From Candidatus Neomarinimicrobiota bacterium (GTDB taxonomy: Bacteria; Fidelibacterota; UBA8477; JABMPR01): a stretch of DNA of 36,523 nt. Below are positions 1-8,494 of the stretch, piece by piece. Below the pieces are notes generated by a model. The model was not told the origin of the DNA. It saw nothing but the letters and a program-made list of their open reading frames with translations, and did not search any database. Each line of letters begins with the position of its first letter. Within the stretch, counting starts at the first letter, position 1. Where the stretch lies: positions 1 through 36,523 of the forward strand of contig JAYEKW010000125.1 of assembly GCA_034716895.1 (NCBI GenBank), read 5' to 3'. The translations under genes were made by a program, and so were the position numbers.

Positions 1-272
1 TGGCAAAGGCACTGTTTGCTGTAGATGAGTTGGTGGGGTTTATTTTTGCAGTCACCTATGTCCGACCTAACAGGGCCGTGAAAGAGGTTGTCCCCAAATC
101 AATTCGCAAGAAGCTGAAACAAAAATCCTTTGCTGCCAGTGTGAATCGGGCTGATATCGCAAACGGAATGCTGGCTCTTGAGCTGGATGAGAATGAACAT
201 TTTCAATTTGTAGTAGAGGCTCTGGCAACTGTTGCTGAAGAGATTGGTTTAGCAGGAGTCCCTCAGAAATAA
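1..272 (+). CDS. HD-domain phosphohydrolase, C-terminal part (partial)
   Basis: The reading frame is open from the window edge (first full codon at base 3) to a TAA at 270-272, giving 89 residues of a protein whose N-terminal part lies outside. The visible part has the pattern 'AVDELVGFIFAVTYVRPNR', then a Lys-rich stretch ending in 'KSFAASVNRADI', and finally an acidic helix. This is the usual C-terminal tail of small HD/HDIG-domain metal-dependent hydrolases of about 180-190 residues. The metal-binding His-Asp residues would be upstream and cannot be seen, so the substrate is unknown. The gene converges on the Nudix gene at 571-1182, with an inverted-repeat element between them. Family assignment is from recognition of the tail only and is moderately secure. 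Confidence 0.65.
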   Translation, partial: AKALFAVDELVGFIFAVTYVRPNRAVKEVVPKSIRKKLKQKSFAASVNRADIANGMLALELDENEHFQFVVEALATVAEEIGLAGVPQK

Positions 273-303
273 ACGATCTTTATCAAGCCTGGATGATTAG
301 CAG

Positions 304-567
304 CCCACAACTTAAGAGGCTGTGTGAGAACTTCATTGCGCCGGAATAATTGCTTGCTAATATTATCTTTAGTTATCTACGTATCGTACTGTTACTATTG
401 ATACTTACCCCAGGCTTCAGCCTGGGGGTTATAAAAATATTAAAAAGGAGGGCTTTAGCCCAACAATACTGGGCTAAAGCCCATAGAACCAGTAGGTTAT
501 CATACCCCCAAGCTAAAGCATGGGGTAAGCGTTGTCCCTATTCTCACACAGCCTCTTAAGTCGTGGG
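304..567. repeat. 264-bp element with 27-bp terminal inverted repeats and REP-like hairpins
   Basis: Bases 304-330 and 541-567 are reverse complements over 27 bp with one mismatch. Between them lie three palindromes. A hairpin at 408-427 has stem CCCCAGGCT. A 12-13 bp stem-loop at 450-482 has arms GGGCTTTAGCCC and GGGCTAAAGCCC. A third G/C-rich repeat at about 503-528 resembles the first in inverted orientation. No protein of transposase character is encoded inside. The structure fits a non-autonomous mobile element (MITE) or a pair of REP-like sequences of the kind moved by IS200/IS605-related REP transposases. It sits exactly between two convergent genes, and the inner palindromes could also act as a transcription barrier for both. 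No second copy was seen in the window. Confidence 0.75.
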
Positions 568-570
568 TTT

Positions 571-1182
571 CTATTTGGATATTATCTCCTTGAATTCACT
601 CAAGATCATGGCTGTTGCTCCCCACACCTTGTGCCCGTTGATCTCGAAATAGGGGATCTTCCAGCCCCTTCCTGCAAAATGATGAGTCTCAAACTGGCTT
701 TCAATATTTCTCAAGGTTGATAATGACACACTGAATATCTGTTCCACTTCCCTGGCATCCGGGGTCAGGATTGGCCTGGAGTGTATGTATCCAACCACTG
801 GTTGGACCAGGTATCGACTTACCGGGATGGGTAATGGACTGGTCAATCCCAGAATTTCCACTGCTTCTGCCTTGAGGTCGATTTCCTCCTCCGCTTCACG
901 CAAGGCTGTTTCAATATCACTCTCAGTGCCTTCCTGTCGACCGCCTGGTAGAGCGATCTGACCACTATGAGCAAAACCATCCACACTCCGTTTGATAAGG
1001 GGAAAGTGCCATTCATCATTGTGAGGATAGAGGGCGATCAAGACAGAGGCAGGTTGCAGGTCTTCAGGAATCCCATCACGGTGGCGTCCTTCCGGCATGA
1101 GAGTGCTTTGAGCAGGCCAACCAGGTAAGGGTTTGCTGAGGTTTTCCCTTAGATCATCAATTATACGCGAGAGAGCCATCAA
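571..1182 (-). CDS. Nudix hydrolase, CoA pyrophosphatase type (NudL family)
   Basis: This 203-residue protein has the CoA-pyrophosphatase signature 'LIKRS...HSGQIALPGG' at residues 62-81 running straight into a Nudix box at about 80-103 (G-x5-E-x7-REAEEE). The Nudix-box glycine after the glutamates is replaced by Asp, a tolerated change. Family members hydrolyse CoA or related acyl-CoA diphosphates to 3',5'-ADP and phosphopantetheine derivatives using Mg2+ or Mn2+. Length matches the family. The start ATG overlaps the stop of the upstream MFS gene by 4 bp (ATGA), so the two are translationally coupled. It is the last gene of the long minus-strand run starting at pilM. Enzyme class is secure; the exact substrate is inference. 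Confidence 0.85.
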   Translation of the reverse strand: MMALSRIIDDLRENLSKPLPGWPAQSTLMPEGRHRDGIPEDLQPASVLIALYPHNDEWHFPLIKRSVDGFAHSGQIALPGGRQEGTESDIETALREAEEEIDLKAEAVEILGLTSPLPIPVSRYLVQPVVGYIHSRPILTPDAREVEQIFSVSLSTLRNIESQFETHHFAGRGWKIPYFEINGHKVWGATAMILSEFKEIISK

Positions 1183-2423
1183 TCTGCCGTTCTAATACTT
1201 TTCATTGATAGTCCCAGGAGACCGGTCAAGGTTGCTCCGATCCCGATCATGAGAAAGATAAGCCGCGGAGATATCCATTCAGCCATGATACCGGTAAGGG
1301 CTACTGAAAGTGACATGACTCCAATTACCGCTAGATTGACCATTGAGAAGACTCGACCCTGCATATTACCAGGGACGATGGAATGAATGAGGGTGGTTCG
1401 AGTTACTTGAATGAAGGGAATCCCCAGTGAATGGATAAAAACGATAGTGATGGTTAACCAGAAGGGATCAATCGCCAGTTTGCCTACCCAGAAAAGTGGA
1501 ATGAAGGTCAATCCATCATAGATCAGACCTAACATAAGCCATATTCCCTTTTTGTATCTTGTGGCCAGTCGGTAAACTCCAAAAGTGGCCAGGAGCATTC
1601 CCACTCCATAGCTGGACTCGATAAAGGCGAAATCCTGACCGCTTCCATCCCACACCTCTTTGATGAGCAGGGGAGTTCCCACCACTGCTGGTCCCATGAT
1701 AAAGAAATTATTCAACGCTGTGATCAGGATGATCCAAAGTAGCCGTCGATCTTGAATCGTGACATATTTCAAACCCTTTTTCAATTCTGCAAGATGTCGG
1801 CTTTCAAAGTTGACCGCTCTGGGGCTTGAGCGTCGGTAGGATATGAGAAAGATCATCACAAAAGAGACCATAAACGTTGCAGCATCCAGGAAAAAGAGGT
1901 TTATAATGCCCAGAGCACTCAAGAGCATTCCGGCACCAAAGAGACCCACAAAGTAAGCTAGATATCCGGTGGACTGCATGAGCGCATTGACTTTGAATAG
2001 ATCAGGTGTTTTAACAAGTTCAGGAATTATTGCATCGCGGGACGGGTTGAATAGGGTTCCAAATGAAGCCGCAGCGAACACGATTACAGCCAGTACCCAG
2101 GGGGATAGCAATCCAATCGAGTAAACAACGGGAATGAGCAGGATCAGAAAGAAGCGTGCCAGGTCACTGATCAGCATAAGCGTACGTCGGCGGTAGTAAT
2201 CGGCTAATACGCCGGAAAAGAGTCCAAATAGTAAGGCTGGAAAGGTTGCGGCGAAAGCGATAAATCCGGTTTGTGATGGAGAACCGGTGATGTCCAACAT
2301 AAGCCAGATAACAGCCATATGGGTAATGCTGTCGCCTGCCTGGGAAACAAGTTGTCCCACCCAGAGAAAAGAAATATTACGATTTACAAGGAGTCGGTTT
2401 GGTGCCGATGCAGGATCTGTCAC
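1179..2423 (-). CDS. Major facilitator superfamily exporter (DHA3-like)
   Basis: This 414-residue, strongly hydrophobic protein has about twelve predicted membrane segments. The N-terminus 'FLWVGQLVSQAGDSI' and the loop 'SGVLADYYRRRTLML' (MFS motif A, about residues 73-87) are typical of the drug:H+ antiporter-3/macrolide-efflux and EntS-like branch. It probably exports a small amphiphilic compound by proton antiport in the inner membrane; the substrate cannot be told from sequence. Translation seems to begin with GTG, and no strong Shine-Dalgarno sequence is visible. The gene begins 18 bp after the histidine-kinase stop and overlaps the Nudix start, so it is likely read through from the pil operon. 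Family call is secure. Confidence 0.85.
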   Translation of the reverse strand: MTDPASAPNRLLVNRNISFLWVGQLVSQAGDSITHMAVIWLMLDITGSPSQTGFIAFAATFPALLFGLFSGVLADYYRRRTLMLISDLARFFLILLIPVVYSIGLLSPWVLAVIVFAAASFGTLFNPSRDAIIPELVKTPDLFKVNALMQSTGYLAYFVGLFGAGMLLSALGIINLFFLDAATFMVSFVMIFLISYRRSSPRAVNFESRHLAELKKGLKYVTIQDRRLLWIILITALNNFFIMGPAVVGTPLLIKEVWDGSGQDFAFIESSYGVGMLLATFGVYRLATRYKKGIWLMLGLIYDGLTFIPLFWVGKLAIDPFWLTITIVFIHSLGIPFIQVTRTTLIHSIVPGNMQGRVFSMVNLAVIGVMSLSVALTGIMAEWISPRLIFLMIGIGATLTGLLGLSMKSIRTAD

Positions 2424-2441
2424 AAAGCGATCGATGGAGAC

Positions 2442-3950
2442 TTATTGATCATCCGCAAGGGGCAGGAGTATGTCAAAAGTCGTTCCCACTCCGAGAGTGC
2501 TTGATACACTAATAAAACCATGGTTGGCTTCAATGATCCCTTTGACTATCGGTAAGCCCAGGCCGGTGCCCACGCCTTCACTTTTCGTAGTGAAAAAAGG
2601 TTCAAAAATCTTTTGCAAATGGGTCGTAGAGATACCGGTTCCTGAATCAGTGAGTGATAGCTTGACAAATTCACCCTGGGGTGCAGTTTTTGTCCGTCGT
2701 CCGGGAGCGGTGTGTGATTCCTTGGAGAGACTGAGCGTTAAATTGCCTCCCTCAGGCATGGCATCTCTGGCATTGATGATCAGGTTGATAAAGGCTTGTT
2801 CAAATTGTTTACTGTCAGCGTAAACGAAAATCTGGTTCGATTCAGTGTGGATAAGGACTGAGATCGAGCGCGTACAGATCGCTTCCACGATCTCCTGTCG
2901 CTCTTGCAGAAATTCGTTTAGGTCAAAGATCACAGGTGCTTGTGCGTCAGGTTTGCGACTGAACTTGAGCAACTGTTGGATCACACTGGCACTGTGTTTG
3001 GAGTAGGTCTGAATATTTTGTATATATTTATATACTTCGTGATCCCGGGGAAGTCTCATGGCACAGATATCGGCATAACCCATGATGGTAGTGAGCTTAT
3101 TGTTGAGCTCATGAGCAATTCGGCTGGCCATGATCCCGATAACTTCCATTTTTTGAGACAACTGAAGCTGTTGCTGCAAGATGCGAAGTTGAGTAACATC
3201 CTGAACTGTCCCTTCATAGTATTGCAGTTTCCCTGAGTCATCCCGGTAACCCTGAATGTTTTCCAATACTGCTATGGCTTCCCCATCCTGCCGTTTCCAT
3301 TCAGATTCATGGAGATGAACCAGGTCGTGTTCATTGACCAGGTCCAGTAGTTTATCACGATCCTTGGGATTGACATAATTAAGATCTGCGATCTGTTTAC
3401 CGGATAGATTGGTACCTTCGGGATATCCCAGGATATCTAAAAATGCCGGATTGGCCAGGATCACCCGTTCATCGTTACTCACCCGATAATAGCCATTCTG
3501 CATGGTGGTGAAAATACCCTTGAACAGATGATTCGCTTCTTCCAGGGCTTCCTGATAGACGCGCATACTGATCTCTTCCTTAAATCGCAACAGGGAGATC
3601 TCGATCGCTGCCCGGAGGTTGTCAGGTTGAATCGGTTTAAGTAAATAGCCAAATGGTTCTGTGGTTAAAGCCTGCTTCAGAGTTTCTTCTTCGTTATCCG
3701 TTGTGAGATAGATGATAGGGATATGAATATGATCTGAGATCTTTCGGGCTGCTTCAATACCAGCCCTGCGGGTCTCCATTACCACGTCCATGATAATGAC
3801 ATCCGGTTTTAATTCCAGGGCCATTTTCTCAGCTTCGCTCTGTGATGCAGCCGTCCCGGCGAGTTCATACTGCATGGATTGTAGCATGAGCGTTAAATAC
3901 TTCCGCAATGACGGGTCATCATCTACGATCAGAATTCGGATATGACTCAT
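2442..3950 (-). CDS. Rec-PAS-histidine kinase
   Basis: This 502-residue cytoplasmic sensor protein has no membrane segment. An N-terminal receiver domain (residues 4-120) has the acidic cluster D10-D12, phospho-acceptor D55, T83/T84 and K105. A PAS domain follows (about 140-255), then a HisKA domain with phosphorylatable H280 in 'RIAHELNN'. The HATPase_c domain at about 375-495 has the N-box ('NLIINARDAMP'), G1 'DSGTGI', F-box 'FEPFFTTK' and G2 'GTGLGLPIV'. The order Rec first, kinase last suggests that its own activity is set by phosphotransfer from another kinase. No cognate regulator is adjacent in the operon. It starts 30 bp after pilQ, so it probably belongs to the pil transcription unit and may feed the PilR-like activator at 19494-20879; that link is inference. 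Confidence 0.9.
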   Translation of the reverse strand: MSHIRILIVDDDPSLRKYLTLMLQSMQYELAGTAASQSEAEKMALELKPDVIIMDVVMETRRAGIEAARKISDHIHIPIIYLTTDNEEETLKQALTTEPFGYLLKPIQPDNLRAAIEISLLRFKEEISMRVYQEALEEANHLFKGIFTTMQNGYYRVSNDERVILANPAFLDILGYPEGTNLSGKQIADLNYVNPKDRDKLLDLVNEHDLVHLHESEWKRQDGEAIAVLENIQGYRDDSGKLQYYEGTVQDVTQLRILQQQLQLSQKMEVIGIMASRIAHELNNKLTTIMGYADICAMRLPRDHEVYKYIQNIQTYSKHSASVIQQLLKFSRKPDAQAPVIFDLNEFLQERQEIVEAICTRSISVLIHTESNQIFVYADSKQFEQAFINLIINARDAMPEGGNLTLSLSKESHTAPGRRTKTAPQGEFVKLSLTDSGTGISTTHLQKIFEPFFTTKSEGVGTGLGLPIVKGIIEANHGFISVSSTLGVGTTFDILLPLADDQ

Positions 3951-3980
3951 GGGTAACCTGTCTTCCTGATAGATCGGAAC

Positions 3981-5291
3981 CTATTTTAATGATTTAAGAA
4001 AATCTTTGGGAATACGCTCTAGTTCGTTGCGTTTTACGCTATTGCGGTAAACATCAACTATCTGAGGTGTCAGCATAACCAGTAATTCAGTTTTTTTCTT
4101 GGCCACCTGGGTTGATTTGAATAATTCTCCGATGAGGGGAATGGATCCTAATATGGGAACCTTCTGAACATTTACCACGTCGGATTCCTGCATCAGACCA
4201 CCCAACACAACCGTTTGCCCATTTTTGACGATAACCTCCGTCATCGCTCGTCGCGTGGAGATGATGGGAATACCATCCGGGGTCAGTCCCTGTTGGAAAT
4301 TAGCTTGAGGCTCCAGTCGAATTGTCACTGTTGAATCATTATTAACATGCACCCGGATAGAAAGTTTTACTGTTGCGTTCTTAAATTCATAGGAAACCAT
4401 TCCGAATTCATTCAGTTTCGGATAAGGGATCTGGTCACCCACTTCGATCTCAGCTCTTTTATTGTCCAGGACCATGAGATGAGGGGTTGAGAGTAAATTG
4501 AGATCGTTACTTTGTGATAACATCCCCAGCATCACATCGATATCCAGGGCAACAATACCAATCCCAAAACCGGCAGCAATGTCCGGCAGCACAGGAATGA
4601 TCAGTGGGTCAATGAAGGTATTGTCACGGTAGCCAAAATTGGTCCCGAAAACGCTGCTTTCTCCTTCAGAACCATCCTGGGATGTAAACCATTGAATTCC
4701 TCGTTCGTGATCATCGGATACGGATACTTCAACGATGGCTGCCTTGATCTTAACCTGTTGTGTATGCACATCCAGGTTTTCCATGAGCTTGGTCAATTCC
4801 GCGACCTGGCCAGGGGTATCCTGGATGATCACCATGTTGGTTCTTTCATCTCCATAGACTTTCCCAAGATCCGGAGTAACAAAGGTACGGATGGTTTCGG
4901 CCAGATCTCTCGATTCGGAAAATTGGCAGGTATAGGAGGATATCCTGGTGGGTATGGCAATATCGTCCTTATGCGTAACCAGGTATTTCCCTGAATTTCC
5001 TAGCTGTTGGAACCCCAGGTCATAAAGCTCAGTCATAATGGATAGAGCTTCCAGGGGGGCGATATCCTGAAGGTCCAAGGTGATCTTATCGGTTCTTATC
5101 TCCGGGTCAGAGATAAATATCATGCCACTTTTCTCACTCAGGATCCGGAGGACATTTTCTAATCTCACTTCTTTTACGGTGATGGATATTTTTTCTCCCC
5201 GGCTTTGTGAATGAACCAGGGGAGGCATAAATATACATAGACTAAGTAGGGTCAATCCGACGAATCTAAGCAAAACAGTTCTTGATTTCAT
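3981..5291 (-). CDS. pilQ: Type IV pilus secretin PilQ
   Basis: This outer-membrane secretin forms the gated ring through which the pilus leaves the cell. The start at 5291 (MKSRT...) is chosen because GAGGAG lies 5 nt upstream, while the longer in-frame start at 5324 would overlap pilP and has no such support. The protein then has 436 residues: a signal peptide (about 1-28, ending near VHSQS), an STN/N0-like domain, one secretin N1 domain with 'DERTNMVIIQDTP', and the secretin core. The core includes 'STPHLMVLDNKRAEIEVGDQIPY' (split here across about residues 280-302) and 'VPILGSIPLIGELF'. It is shorter than proteobacterial PilQ (about 700 residues) because AMIN domains are missing. One base separates its start from the pilP stop. 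Confidence 0.93.
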   Translation of the reverse strand: MKSRTVLLRFVGLTLLSLCIFMPPLVHSQSRGEKISITVKEVRLENVLRILSEKSGMIFISDPEIRTDKITLDLQDIAPLEALSIMTELYDLGFQQLGNSGKYLVTHKDDIAIPTRISSYTCQFSESRDLAETIRTFVTPDLGKVYGDERTNMVIIQDTPGQVAELTKLMENLDVHTQQVKIKAAIVEVSVSDDHERGIQWFTSQDGSEGESSVFGTNFGYRDNTFIDPLIIPVLPDIAAGFGIGIVALDIDVMLGMLSQSNDLNLLSTPHLMVLDNKRAEIEVGDQIPYPKLNEFGMVSYEFKNATVKLSIRVHVNNDSTVTIRLEPQANFQQGLTPDGIPIISTRRAMTEVIVKNGQTVVLGGLMQESDVVNVQKVPILGSIPLIGELFKSTQVAKKKTELLVMLTPQIVDVYRNSVKRNELERIPKDFLKSLK

Positions 5292-5292
5292 G

Positions 5293-5844
5293 TTACTCCT
5301 CGATAACAATAGAAAAGATATCATCGTTATTGGCTAGAAAAATTATCGTGTCTTGAATTGTCTGGACAGTATAACCCTGGATCAGGTCACCCTGACCGTA
5401 AATGTCACCATTCAATATGGCATACGGATTTGAACGATCCCAGATTATACCGGTCATTGAGATCTTTGGCCGTACGATACGCTTTTTGCGTTTTTTAGGT
5501 TTTTTGGTGGTCTTCTTCTTGGGTTTCGCTTTGGGCTTTTCTTTGGGCTTCTCCTCTGGAGGAGGTGCTACATAGACCTTGGTAAATGGATTCCGCAAGT
5601 CCTTGATCGATTCTTTTGCATTGAGAGTATCAATGGCTTCGACGAACTGTAACTCTTCGATAAGAGGTGATGAAACTGTACGAATCGTGATTTGCAAAGT
5701 CTCCAGATCCAAAGCCAATGAGTTTCCTACTTGGTTGGAAATATTGCTCGAGAATAAGGTCTTATACGAGCCTGTGTACCAGAGCATACCTGAAATGAGG
5801 ACAACAAGTCCCAATAATACGGGTAAGAATTTATTTTGGGTCAC
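5293..5844 (-). CDS. pilP: PilP/GspC-like pilus alignment protein
   Basis: This 183-residue protein has one N-terminal membrane helix (about residues 8-26), a periplasmic linker, and a striking Lys/Pro-rich tract at about residues 91-128. The C-terminal homology-region fold is about 55 residues ('ISMTGIIWDRSNPYAILNG ... GQGDLIQGY'). This HR domain is shared by PilP and GspC and links the inner-membrane PilN/O complex to the secretin. Unlike typical PilP it shows no lipobox Cys but a transmembrane anchor, as in GspC. Its position between pilO and pilQ decides for a PilP role. The start overlaps the pilO stop by 4 bp. The basic linker may contact peptidoglycan; this is inference. Confidence 0.8.
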   Translation of the reverse strand: MTQNKFLPVLLGLVVLISGMLWYTGSYKTLFSSNISNQVGNSLALDLETLQITIRTVSSPLIEELQFVEAIDTLNAKESIKDLRNPFTKVYVAPPPEEKPKEKPKAKPKKKTTKKPKKRKKRIVRPKISMTGIIWDRSNPYAILNGDIYGQGDLIQGYTVQTIQDTIIFLANNDDIFSIVIEE

Positions 5845-6419
5845 TTCTTGCCCTCCTGGGGTACCAGGACAGACAGGATCAGATCGTATCTGGCAAAGCT
5901 TTTGCGATCGAGGGGTTTGATAGACATGTTATCAATTAATATCCACTCAGTATGATTTTCCAGGAGATCCAGAAAACCCAGAAAATCGGGAAAGCGTCCG
6001 ATCATGCTCAGCCGGATCAAATGTGATTGATAATCTTTACCAATATTTCTGAACTTGTTCATTGGCTCAAGTGTGATCACTTTTAACAGGGCGGTAGTAC
6101 AAAACTTATCGATCACCGGGAAGATGGCATTTACCCTGGTATTCTGAAGGAGGCGGGACTTGAATACCCCTTCCAGGGAATCCAGTTCGCCCAATTGAAC
6201 GTTCAGATTGGTAATAGCCATTTCAATATCCAAGCTGACCAGGTCAATGTAGGTTTCAGCCAGTTGATTTTGCCTGAGGACAGCTTCGTCGTAGCGTTGG
6301 CTTTCCGGTAGAATAAGAACTTGCAGGGAGGAGCCGGTGAAGGCAAAATAAAGCACTATAGAAGTAACCACCCATTTCATCTGTACCGCTTCTACCCAGA
6401 ATTGTAATTGCTTTTTCAT
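5841..6419 (-). CDS. pilO: Type IV pilus inner-membrane protein PilO
   Basis: This 192-residue protein has a single N-terminal transmembrane segment (about residues 14-36), a helical stretch, and a C-terminal ferredoxin-like domain with 'YQSHLIRLSMIGRFPDFLGFL', the usual PilO pattern. It pairs with PilN in the inner membrane and periplasm, and couples the cytoplasmic PilM ring to PilP and the secretin. Sequence divergence is high, as is common for PilO, so the call rests on topology, size, the C-terminal pattern and gene order pilM-N-O-P-Q. The start overlaps the pilN stop by 4 bp and its stop overlaps the pilP start by 4 bp. Confidence 0.85.
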   Translation of the reverse strand: MKKQLQFWVEAVQMKWVVTSIVLYFAFTGSSLQVLILPESQRYDEAVLRQNQLAETYIDLVSLDIEMAITNLNVQLGELDSLEGVFKSRLLQNTRVNAIFPVIDKFCTTALLKVITLEPMNKFRNIGKDYQSHLIRLSMIGRFPDFLGFLDLLENHTEWILIDNMSIKPLDRKSFARYDLILSVLVPQEGKK

Positions 6420-7018
6420 TTGTACAGCCCCAGCGAAAAAACAAGTTTCAATCGATCATCTTCTTTATAGATGCGGTTATTCTCAACTTTAATTTCAGAG
6501 TAGTTGGTTGAGATGGGTAGGCTGAAAAGCAGGTTGCTCCTGAAATTATCCACTGAAAGAATATCCCGGTTACCACCCTCGATATAGGTATATCCCTCGA
6601 TAGTCAGGTCTGGACCACCTGTCTGTTTTTTTTTCTTGTTTTTTTGTTTGGTCAGAATTTTTGAAATGACCAGATCAGGAGGTAGTGCTTTTGTGATGTC
6701 TATGAGCATCTTTCTCCAGACACTGGGCCGGTTCCTGGGTTGCAGGAATAGGTCGGATTGCTTTCTGAGTCGATTTCTAACGCCGATCTTACGTTCCAGG
6801 AAAAGCATTCGGGGTTCTACACTGGAAATTTTGCCTTCAATGCCTGCGTTTATCCCTTCAAACACCTCAGCCATATATATCTGGCTTTGATGGGTTCGGA
6901 AGAGGATAAAAAGGGTTGCCCCAAATATGATCAAATAGAGGAACAGGGAGAAGCGTTTAAGGTGTCGTTTAACGCGTTGATCTGCTGTTGTGCTGAGGAA
7001 GTTAAGCTGAAATTCCAT
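6416..7018 (-). CDS. pilN: Type IV pilus assembly protein PilN
   Basis: This 200-residue bitopic inner-membrane protein begins 'MEFQLNFLS', the short cytoplasmic motif equivalent to the INLLP sequence that docks into PilM. A membrane helix follows at about residues 25-44, then a periplasmic coiled coil and a ferredoxin-like domain with 'LPPDLVISKIL' and 'LTIEGYTY'. A lysine run near residue 124-131 is a local oddity. It forms heterodimers with PilO. The gene starts one base after the pilM stop and overlaps pilO by 4 bp, so tight co-translation is expected. Confidence 0.88.
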   Translation of the reverse strand: MEFQLNFLSTTADQRVKRHLKRFSLFLYLIIFGATLFILFRTHQSQIYMAEVFEGINAGIEGKISSVEPRMLFLERKIGVRNRLRKQSDLFLQPRNRPSVWRKMLIDITKALPPDLVISKILTKQKNKKKKQTGGPDLTIEGYTYIEGGNRDILSVDNFRSNLLFSLPISTNYSEIKVENNRIYKEDDRLKLVFSLGLYK

Positions 7019-7019
7019 G

Positions 7020-8063
7020 TTACCTCAGGGCTAATCCAATAGCAGTTGAAAACTGATAGGCGTTTGAGGTGGTGATCTCCATATCCGGAAAATGTTCTGG
7101 GATAGGATCCCATATCTCGGCTGGAATTTCCATAATATCTTCGGAAAGTGTTATAAAGGAACGGATAAATGAATCATTGAGCAGACCACCGGTGACATAC
7201 AGTTTTTCAGTTTTTTGTCCAGTGTTGTAAAAATGGCGGAAATTCAGTTTTCGGATAGTCAATGCAAGTTCTTTAAGTTGATTTTCAATTTTCGGGTTTT
7301 GCATATAAAGAGTGGTGATGGGATCCCCATTCGAGCTTAACTCAAGTACGCCCCGTCGAAGATATTCCACTTCAACAAACGGAATACCTGCAACTTTTGA
7401 GATGGTGCGATTTAAGGTGTTTCCTCCAAAGGGGAGATACAAGAATTCCGGATGTTGAGCCGGGTCAACAATAGTATAGTGAGAGCTGTTACCACCAAGC
7501 TGTAAAATACCAATGGTCTCTGACATCTTAGGATTCGAACGATAAAACAGGTCAACGGTAGGAAGTGTGCTGGTCTCCAGGAGCTTCAAACTGGTTGAAA
7601 GCGATTTGAATACCTTCTGCAGCCATTCGATTCGGTTCTTCTTTATGACAGCCAGGAGAATATTGATCTTCTTCTTTTGATTCTGGGGAAGCAGCGCATA
7701 GTCAAAATCATATTGATCAGCCGGGTCTGCTAATAGTGGAGCAAGCTCCCAAAAAAGGGCTTGTTTTATCTCATGGGAAGCGATCTGGGGGAGTTGTAGA
7801 AAAAATAGATTCTGATAGGACGAACTCAAGCCAACGTTTATGTCAGCTCGTCGGTAAGGTGTTTCCGAGAGCAGGCTTTTGATGCCGTTCATGATGTGAG
7901 TTTCATTAACCTCACGAATATCCTTTACCACATCTTCTTCCAAAAAGTCATACTTAAGTAATTGTGATTGGTTCCGGTTTTTCTTTTTTACATAGTAGCA
8001 GGCCAGCTTAATGGAGTTGTTACCAATATCGATACCAATCTTGATTTTTTTTTGTTTACTCAT
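7020..8063 (-). CDS. pilM: Type IV pilus actin-like ATPase PilM
   Basis: This 347-residue cytoplasmic protein of the actin/FtsA fold has the phosphate-1 loop 'IGIDIGNNSIKLA' at residues 9-21. Later it has 'IGILQLGGNSSHYTIVD', the second phosphate loop, and a C-terminal 'LYVTGGLLND' adenosine loop. PilM forms a ring under the inner membrane and binds the PilN N-terminus. The start codon at 8063 has no convincing Shine-Dalgarno sequence, but no better in-frame start is visible. It is the first gene of the pilMNOPQ operon and is preceded by a 431-nt spacer. Confidence 0.92.
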   Translation of the reverse strand: MSKQKKIKIGIDIGNNSIKLACYYVKKKNRNQSQLLKYDFLEEDVVKDIREVNETHIMNGIKSLLSETPYRRADINVGLSSSYQNLFFLQLPQIASHEIKQALFWELAPLLADPADQYDFDYALLPQNQKKKINILLAVIKKNRIEWLQKVFKSLSTSLKLLETSTLPTVDLFYRSNPKMSETIGILQLGGNSSHYTIVDPAQHPEFLYLPFGGNTLNRTISKVAGIPFVEVEYLRRGVLELSSNGDPITTLYMQNPKIENQLKELALTIRKLNFRHFYNTGQKTEKLYVTGGLLNDSFIRSFITLSEDIMEIPAEIWDPIPEHFPDMEITTSNAYQFSTAIGLALR

Positions 8064-8494
8064 GTCAGCTAAACGCTTGGTTTTATTCTTTCGATCAAAT
8101 GATTCACTTCCTTTGTTGAGTGTAGCTTACGAATATAGAAATGCCCATGGATGTTTCTATTCAAAAAGCTTGAAATTTATATGAATATCAAGACCCATTT
8201 GACTAGGACAGACTCACGATTTTAGCAGTAATACCTGGATTCGTTAGATCCTGGAGTGGGTTTCCAGGAAACCAAGTTCGGGTAAGTATTTTTTTCTGCT
8301 CATAGAGCAGGTTTTGAGTATCACAAGACTTTTTACGAATAGATATCTGGAATCAGGATCATGGTTTTGAATGCCATGGATTGTAAAATAGATATTCGGG
8401 TTAGGCTGTCAAATATAAACGTCAATTCATCCCCGTAGCAATATTACGGTTAAACTTGTTGTACTGGGCGATCGGATCGCCTGTTATTGCAGAA
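8064..8494 (-). other. Non-coding leader region upstream of pilM
   Basis: This 431-nt spacer separates the pilin at 8495 from pilM. It holds a candidate sigma-70 promoter (8385-8412) and two small hairpins on the presumed leader transcript. One hairpin is CCTGGA/TCCAGG at 8250-8268, the other CTGCTC/GAGCAG at 8296-8310 beside a T-run. No protein-coding frame of substance is visible. If the promoter is right, the pilM mRNA carries a leader of about 315 nt, long enough for RNA-level control. A GC-rich palindrome at 8467-8481 follows the pilin gene but lacks a U-run. Confidence 0.4.
8385..8412 (-). promoter_or_regulatory. Candidate sigma-70 promoter for pilMNOPQ
   Basis: On the minus strand TTGACA (8412-8407) is followed after 16 bp by TATTTT (8390-8385), a perfect -35 hexamer and a 4/6 match at -10. 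No sigma-54-type box was found upstream of pilM, unlike the pilin genes. The start of transcription would be near 8378. Support is by eye only. Confidence 0.35.

Noticed and set aside
8467-8481. GC-rich palindrome after the pilin gene as a terminator
   Set aside because: The stem GGCGATC/GATCGCC has practically no loop and no U-run on the minus strand.
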